Source of the DNA: JBBSTY01 sp038235385
GTDB taxonomy: Bacteria; Actinomycetota; Acidimicrobiia; Acidimicrobiales; Acidimicrobilacustridaceae
Length of the DNA: 28,881 nucleotides
Direction of reading: 5' to 3'
NCBI GenBank assembly: GCA_038235385.1
Contig: JBBSTY010000034.1
Span: forward strand, 1 to 28,881
Below are positions 25,245 to 28,881 of this stretch, piece by piece (the stretch's first letter is position 1; every line of letters starts with the position of its first letter). Position numbers and translations under genes: made by a program. The notes under the pieces were generated by a model, which was not told where the DNA came from, searched no databases, and saw only the letters and a program-made list of their open reading frames with translations.

Positions 25245-25871
25245 ATGGGCGACCTGGCTGATCCGGCGGCGCCGCTGGGCCTGCGTGAGCGCAAGAAGCT
25301 CCGCACCGAGGCCGATCTGCGTGCCGCCACCCTCCGACTCGCCCTCGATCGCGGGTTCGAGCACGTCACCATCGATGACATCGCCGCGTCGGTCGATGTC
25401 TCCAAGACCACCTTCTACCGCTACTTCGAGTCGAAGGAGGACGCCCTGCTGGGAAACGCCACCGACAAGGCCGATCGCCTGGCGGCGGCCCTCGAGGAAC
25501 GACCGGCCGACGAACCGACGCTCACCGCGGTGCGCATCGCCATGATGACCATCGTCAACTCGTACGAGCACGACCGCGAAACCTCGCTGGCGATCGGCAG
25601 CGTCACCCGGGCGACTCCCTCGCTCATCGCCCGCAACCTCGAGCACCAGTCGGTCTGGGAGTCCACGCTCGCCGCCTTCGTGCGCCACCGCCTCGACGAC
25701 GAGCCCGACGCGGAGCTGCGCTCCCGAGTGGTCGCGGCCATCGTCGTGTCCACGCTCCGAACCACCATCGACTTCTGGCGCGACACCGAGGGCCGCGACA
25801 ACCTCCCCGACCTCCTGGACTCGTCGCTCGCCATGCTCGCCGAGAAGCGCTCGGCCCTCACGACCCCCTGA
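25245..25871 (+). CDS. TetR-family transcriptional regulator
   Basis: A 208-residue protein. The N-terminal TetR domain (about 14-65) reads LRERKKLRTEADLRAATLRL, then HVTIDDIAASVDVSKTTFYR and YFESKEDAL, an intact helix-turn-helix. The C-terminal ligand domain is helical and not recognisable in detail. Given the divergent MFS exporter and the repeat-containing spacer, it most likely represses the exporter and itself until an exported compound binds it. The ATG follows a TACGAT box by 6 nt with no ribosome site, suggesting a leaderless mRNA. Confidence 0.9.
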   Translation: MGDLADPAAPLGLRERKKLRTEADLRAATLRLALDRGFEHVTIDDIAASVDVSKTTFYRYFESKEDALLGNATDKADRLAAALEERPADEPTLTAVRIAMMTIVNSYEHDRETSLAIGSVTRATPSLIARNLEHQSVWESTLAAFVRHRLDDEPDAELRSRVVAAIVVSTLRTTIDFWRDTEGRDNLPDLLDSSLAMLAEKRSALTTP

Positions 25872-25896
25872 TCGCCGACCGATCCGGCTCGAGCGA

Positions 25897-26034
25897 TCAG
25901 CCCGGCCTGCGCGCCCGCAGGCGGTACCTCAGCGGGACGCGCTCGTCCCACGACGCCCGGTTGAGCGACAGCCAGTCCTCCGGCGGTCCCGACGCGATCT
26001 CCCCCGCCCGCCGGTGGTCCTCGGGATGAGCCAC
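25897..26034 (-). pseudogene. N-terminal fragment resembling a SAM-dependent methyltransferase
   Basis: GTG 26034 to TGA 25897-25899 gives 45 residues with DWLSLNRASWDERVPLRY, which resembles the start of a class of SAM-dependent methyltransferases (W-x-LNRA-x-WDERxP). The SAM-binding domain that should follow is absent; the frame ends after a few arginine-rich residues and the TetR gene lies just beyond. It is read as the stump of a deleted gene, directly behind glyS. A real short protein is less likely. Confidence 0.45.
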
Positions 26035-26039
26035 GCCGA

Positions 26040-27416
26040 TCAGCTCAGGCGGTCGCGGAGGTACTCGACCAGACCGGTGATCGGGACCCGGTCCTGGACC
26101 ATCGAGTCGCGCTCGCGCACCGTGACCGCATCGTCGTCGAGCGAGTCGAAGTCGACGGTGATGCAGTACGGCGTGCCGAGCTCGTCCTGGCGGCGGTAGC
26201 GCTTGCCGATGGCCTGGGTCTCGTCGTAGTCGGTCATCCAGTGCGGCTGGATCAGCTTCAGGACCTCGCGTGCCTTGGGTGTGAGCGTGTCCTTCTTCGA
26301 GAGCGGGAGCACCGCCACCTTGTACGGCGCGAGCCGATGGTGCAGGCGCAGCACGACACGCGTCTCGCCGCGCACCTCCTCCTCGGCGTACGCCGCGAGC
26401 AGGAACGCCATCATGGTTCGGGTGGCTCCGGCCGCCGGTTCGATCACGTGCGGCGTGTACCGCTCGTTCGTCACCTGGTCGAAGTAGTCGAGCTTCTCCC
26501 CGGACGCGTTCATGTGCGCCGTGAGGTCGAAGTCCCCGCGGTTGGCGATGCCCTCGAGCTCGTCCCAGCCCCACGGGAACAGGAACTCCACGTCGCAGGT
26601 GCCCTGGGAGTAGTGCGAGAGCTCGTCGGCGTCGTGATCGCGGAGGCGGAGCTTGTCCTCGGGGATCCCGAGCTCGAGGTACCAGTTGAAGCGCTCGGCG
26701 CGCCAGTACTCGTACCACTGGGAGGCCTCGGCCGGGGGGACGAAGTACTCCATCTCCATCTGCTCGAACTCACGGGTGCGGAACACGAAGTTCCCGGGCG
26801 TGATCTCGTTGCGAAACGACTTGCCCACCTGCGCGATCCCGAACGGTGGCTTCTTGCGGCTCGTGCGTTGCACGTTGGCGTAGTCGACGAACATCCCCTG
26901 CGCTGTCTCCGGGCGCAGGTAGACGTCGTGGCCGGACCCGGCAACGGGGCCCGCCTGCGTCTTGAACATGAGGTTGAACTCACGGGCCTCGGTGAACGAG
27001 CTCGTCGCCCCGCAGTTGGGACAGACGTCCGGGTCCTCGAGCTTGTCGACGCGGAAGCGCTCGTTGCAGCTCTTGCAGTCGACCAGCGGATCGGTGAAGT
27101 TGGCGAGGTGGCCGGAGGCCTCCCAGATCGCCGGCGGCGAGAGGATCGCCGCGTCGATGCCGACGACATCGTCTCGGAGCTGGACCATCGAACGCCACCA
27201 GGCGTCCTTGACGTTGCGCAGCAGGAGCACACCGATCGGCCCGTAGTCGTACGTGGACCGGAACCCGCCGTAGATCTCGGCCGAGGGGAACACGAAACCC
27301 CGTGACGTGCTGAGGCTGATGATCTTGTCCATCAACGACGGATCGTTGGGGACTTCGATCGGGATGGGCGCCGCCGAGGCCTCGGCGGCGTCGGTGGTGC
27401 TCTCGGACTCGGACAT
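26040..27416 (-). CDS. glyS: Glycyl-tRNA synthetase, class IIc (single-chain alpha2 type)
   Basis: A 458-residue protein, normal length for the bacterial/archaeal-type homodimer. A zinc-binding insertion shows CKSCNERF and CPNCG. Motif 2 reads FRNEITPGNFVFRTREFEQM with YFVPP, and motif 3 reads EPAAGATRTMMAFLLAAY with the ATP-binding arginine. The C-terminal anticodon-binding domain starts around APYKVAVLPLSKKD. It charges tRNA-Gly with glycine. The start at ATG 27416 gives a 28-residue acidic N-terminus before MDKIISLSTSRGF; an internal start there is possible. A TACACT box ends 8 nt upstream, again suggesting a leaderless transcript. Confidence 0.96.
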   Translation of the reverse strand: MSESESTTDAAEASAAPIPIEVPNDPSLMDKIISLSTSRGFVFPSAEIYGGFRSTYDYGPIGVLLLRNVKDAWWRSMVQLRDDVVGIDAAILSPPAIWEASGHLANFTDPLVDCKSCNERFRVDKLEDPDVCPNCGATSSFTEAREFNLMFKTQAGPVAGSGHDVYLRPETAQGMFVDYANVQRTSRKKPPFGIAQVGKSFRNEITPGNFVFRTREFEQMEMEYFVPPAEASQWYEYWRAERFNWYLELGIPEDKLRLRDHDADELSHYSQGTCDVEFLFPWGWDELEGIANRGDFDLTAHMNASGEKLDYFDQVTNERYTPHVIEPAAGATRTMMAFLLAAYAEEEVRGETRVVLRLHHRLAPYKVAVLPLSKKDTLTPKAREVLKLIQPHWMTDYDETQAIGKRYRRQDELGTPYCITVDFDSLDDDAVTVRERDSMVQDRVPITGLVEYLRDRLS

Positions 27417-27424
27417 GGCCGGTC

Positions 27425-27430
27425 AGTGTA
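27425..27430 (-). promoter_or_regulatory. Candidate -10 box for glyS
   Basis: TACACT on the minus strand fits TAnnnT and lies 8 nt before ATG 27416, with no ribosome site in between. No -35 box is recognised. Confidence 0.4.
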
Positions 27431-27628
27431 GGTGTCCGCCTCGCTGGTCCCGACACGAGTTGGGATGCTGCCGGAGCCGCGGCGGTCGACGCCGCTTCGT
27501 CGCCTCGTTCGATCCTGTCGTGGGCGGCGGGGCGGGGGGTCCCGCCCCGCGCGCCGACCGGCACCGATCGCTCCTCCGGCGCCGCCCGCCGCCGCAGGCA
27601 ACGATGACCCATCGAGATGGTCGACCGG

Positions 27629-27634
27629 TACCCT
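27629..27634 (+). promoter_or_regulatory. Candidate -10 box for the RDD gene
   Basis: TACCCT lies 31 nt upstream of ATG 27666. The predicted leader of about 25 nt contains a GAGGAG ribosome site, so this gene, unlike several others here, would have a conventional leader. TGACCC at 27605-27610 may serve as a weak -35 box. Confidence 0.35.
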
Positions 27635-27665
27635 CGGTGCGGGAGGCGTCGACCGAGGAGCAGCC

Positions 27666-28517
27666 ATGCCCGACACGCGCACCATACGGGTGGTCGAACC
27701 CACCGACGTCCTCTGGCGGCGCGTCGGTGCCTTCCTCATCGACGAGTCCCTCGCGATGGTGGCCTCGATCGTCACGATGTTCGTCCTCGCCGGCGGGGTC
27801 AGCCTCCCGACCGCGCTCACGGCCCTCGTCGGCTGGCTGGTGGCGTTCGGCACCCTCCAAGCCTTCACGGGCGCCACCCCGGGCAAGCACCTGGTCGGCC
27901 TGCGTGTCGTCACCGCTTCGGGCGACCGGGCCGGTCCCCGCCGAAACGCCCTGCGCAGCCTGGCCTGGGCCGTCGACGGCTTCCCCTACGTCCTCCCGCT
28001 CACGGGCTACGCCGCCGCCTTCGGCGACCGCAACGCCCAACGACTGGGCGACCGCTGGGCAGGCACGTACGTCGTGAGCAGCGATGCCGTCGGTCAGCCG
28101 CCCTTCGCGGTGGCGTTCCCAACCGACGGGAGTGCGCCCCACGTGCTCGAGACGCGCGCCGCCTACCTACCGGCCGGCCCCGTCAACCCGCTGCGCCGGC
28201 CCGCCTCGGCGCTCGCCGAGGATGAGCTCGCCAGCGAGCAGACCGCACCCACGGACGCAGCCGGATCGGAAACGCCCGAGGTCGCCGCCGCCGACGCCGG
28301 CCGACCCACGGCAGCCGACGCGGCCGCGGTGCTGGCACGTCCCCAGCCCAGCGCCGACCTCGCCCTCGACCCGGCCACCGGCGCCTACACCCGACTCGAT
28401 CCCGCCACCGGCGGGTGGATCGTCTTCGACGAGCAGCAGCGCCGCTGGCGCCCCGGTGCCGTCGCCCCCGAACTGGTCGCCCTCCCGGTGTCGGCACCGC
28501 GACCGCCGCAGCGCTGA
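27666..28517 (+). CDS. RDD-family membrane protein with a proline/alanine-rich C-terminal tail
   Basis: A 283-residue protein behind a GAGGAG ribosome site. Residues about 15-135 form the RDD domain: WRRVGAFLIDESLAMVASIV, LVGWLVAFGTLQAFTG, TPGKHLVGLRVVTASG and QRLGDRWAGTYVV, with the conserved Arg and Asp residues and several membrane segments. The remaining 140 residues are soluble, rich in Ala, Pro, Asp and Glu, and include DLALDPATGAYTRLDPATGG followed by WIVFDEQQRRWRPG, a short repeat-like module. RDD proteins are thought to act in transport in some lineages, but the role is mostly unknown. It is divergent from glyS and converges on recO. Confidence 0.85.
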   Translation: MPDTRTIRVVEPTDVLWRRVGAFLIDESLAMVASIVTMFVLAGGVSLPTALTALVGWLVAFGTLQAFTGATPGKHLVGLRVVTASGDRAGPRRNALRSLAWAVDGFPYVLPLTGYAAAFGDRNAQRLGDRWAGTYVVSSDAVGQPPFAVAFPTDGSAPHVLETRAAYLPAGPVNPLRRPASALAEDELASEQTAPTDAAGSETPEVAAADAGRPTAADAAAVLARPQPSADLALDPATGAYTRLDPATGGWIVFDEQQRRWRPGAVAPELVALPVSAPRPPQR

Positions 28518-28623
28518 CCGTCGCGGCCGCTCCTTCGAGCACCCGTCGGGCGGTTCACGAACGGCGCACACGAGCACGACTCGCCGCCGTCGCCGGCGAT
28601 GATCGCACCTGCCGAGCGAACGA

Positions 28624-28881
28624 TCAGGAGCGGTCGAGCACGTGGATGGAGCGGATGCGCCGCTCCAGGTGGTGCTCCATGACATCGGTGGCGACGGTCG
28701 CGACCTCGTAGGTCGCCGGGGTGATCGGCTCGCCGAGGGCGGCCGTGAGCTGACCGCCGAGGATCTGCTGCATGAGACCGAGGGCGGCGGGGGTGATGGC
28801 ACGGCCACGACGACACGCCGGACAGAGCGCGCCGCCGCTGTCGGGGTCGAACGCGACGAGGGCGACCTCCGGTGGCGCCTG
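28624..28881 (-). CDS. recO: DNA repair protein RecO, C-terminal part (cut by window edge)
   Basis: The last 85 residues of a minus-strand gene running off the right edge. FDPDSGGALCPACRRG matches the second half of the RecO zinc-binding site, with the two cysteines seen here; the first pair would be outside the window. The helical end ILGGQLTAALGE, then MEHHLERRIRSIHVLDRS, is the usual RecO C-terminus. RecO loads RecA onto SSB-coated single-stranded DNA in the RecFOR pathway. recO close to glyS is a common actinobacterial order. The 106-bp gap to the RDD gene shows nothing recognisable. Confidence 0.88.
   Translation of the reverse strand, partial: QAPPEVALVAFDPDSGGALCPACRRGRAITPAALGLMQQILGGQLTAALGEPITPATYEVATVATDVMEHHLERRIRSIHVLDRS

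Overview
High-GC DNA with actinobacterial traits: GTG/TTG starts, a hrdB-like primary sigma factor coupled to dnaG, a class IIc glycyl-tRNA synthetase beside an RDD membrane protein and recO, and several genes with a TAnnnT -10 box directly in front of the start codon. An early-branching actinobacterium such as Acidimicrobiia is my best guess, from gene style only; no rRNA marker is present.

The window has two halves. Positions 1 to about 14,526 look like one end of an integrated mobile element inserted at the 3' end of a tRNA-Ile(CAU) gene (14527..14600, minus). A tyrosine integrase lies just inside that end. Behind it are divergent and tiny cargo genes, a SRPBCC protein, a large unknown protein, a Fic toxin/XRE antitoxin pair of the 'mobile mystery protein' B/A type, an orphan excisionase-fold antitoxin-like gene, and a minus-strand mobilisation block: xis-like HTH, winged-helix protein with a QLELF tail, MobF relaxase-helicase TraA, and a multidomain DEDDh exonuclease with BRCT and HIRAN-like domains. 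A broken copy of the xis/winged-helix pair lies at 9660..9945. The far left holds a frameshifted small gene and repeats that may be the end of an IS21-type insertion sequence. The far att site was not found, so the element probably runs on to the left.

From 14,527 rightwards the content is chromosomal: tRNA-Ile(CAU), tRNA-Asn(GUU), a small membrane-anchored protein, a Baeyer-Villiger-type flavin monooxygenase, rpoD and dnaG overlapping by ATGA, pyruvate phosphate dikinase, a DHA2-type MFS exporter divergent from its likely TetR repressor, a fragment of a methyltransferase, glyS, an RDD membrane protein and the 3' end of recO.

How parts fit together: integrase and the xis-like protein would govern excision; the winged-helix protein, TraA and the hairpin at 6269..6286 (candidate oriT) would govern transfer; the exonuclease could process or police DNA during transfer; the XRE/Fic pair would stabilise the element. 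Three tiny acidic proteins (54, 57 and 55 aa), two of which share a C-terminal motif, form the least understood part of the cargo.
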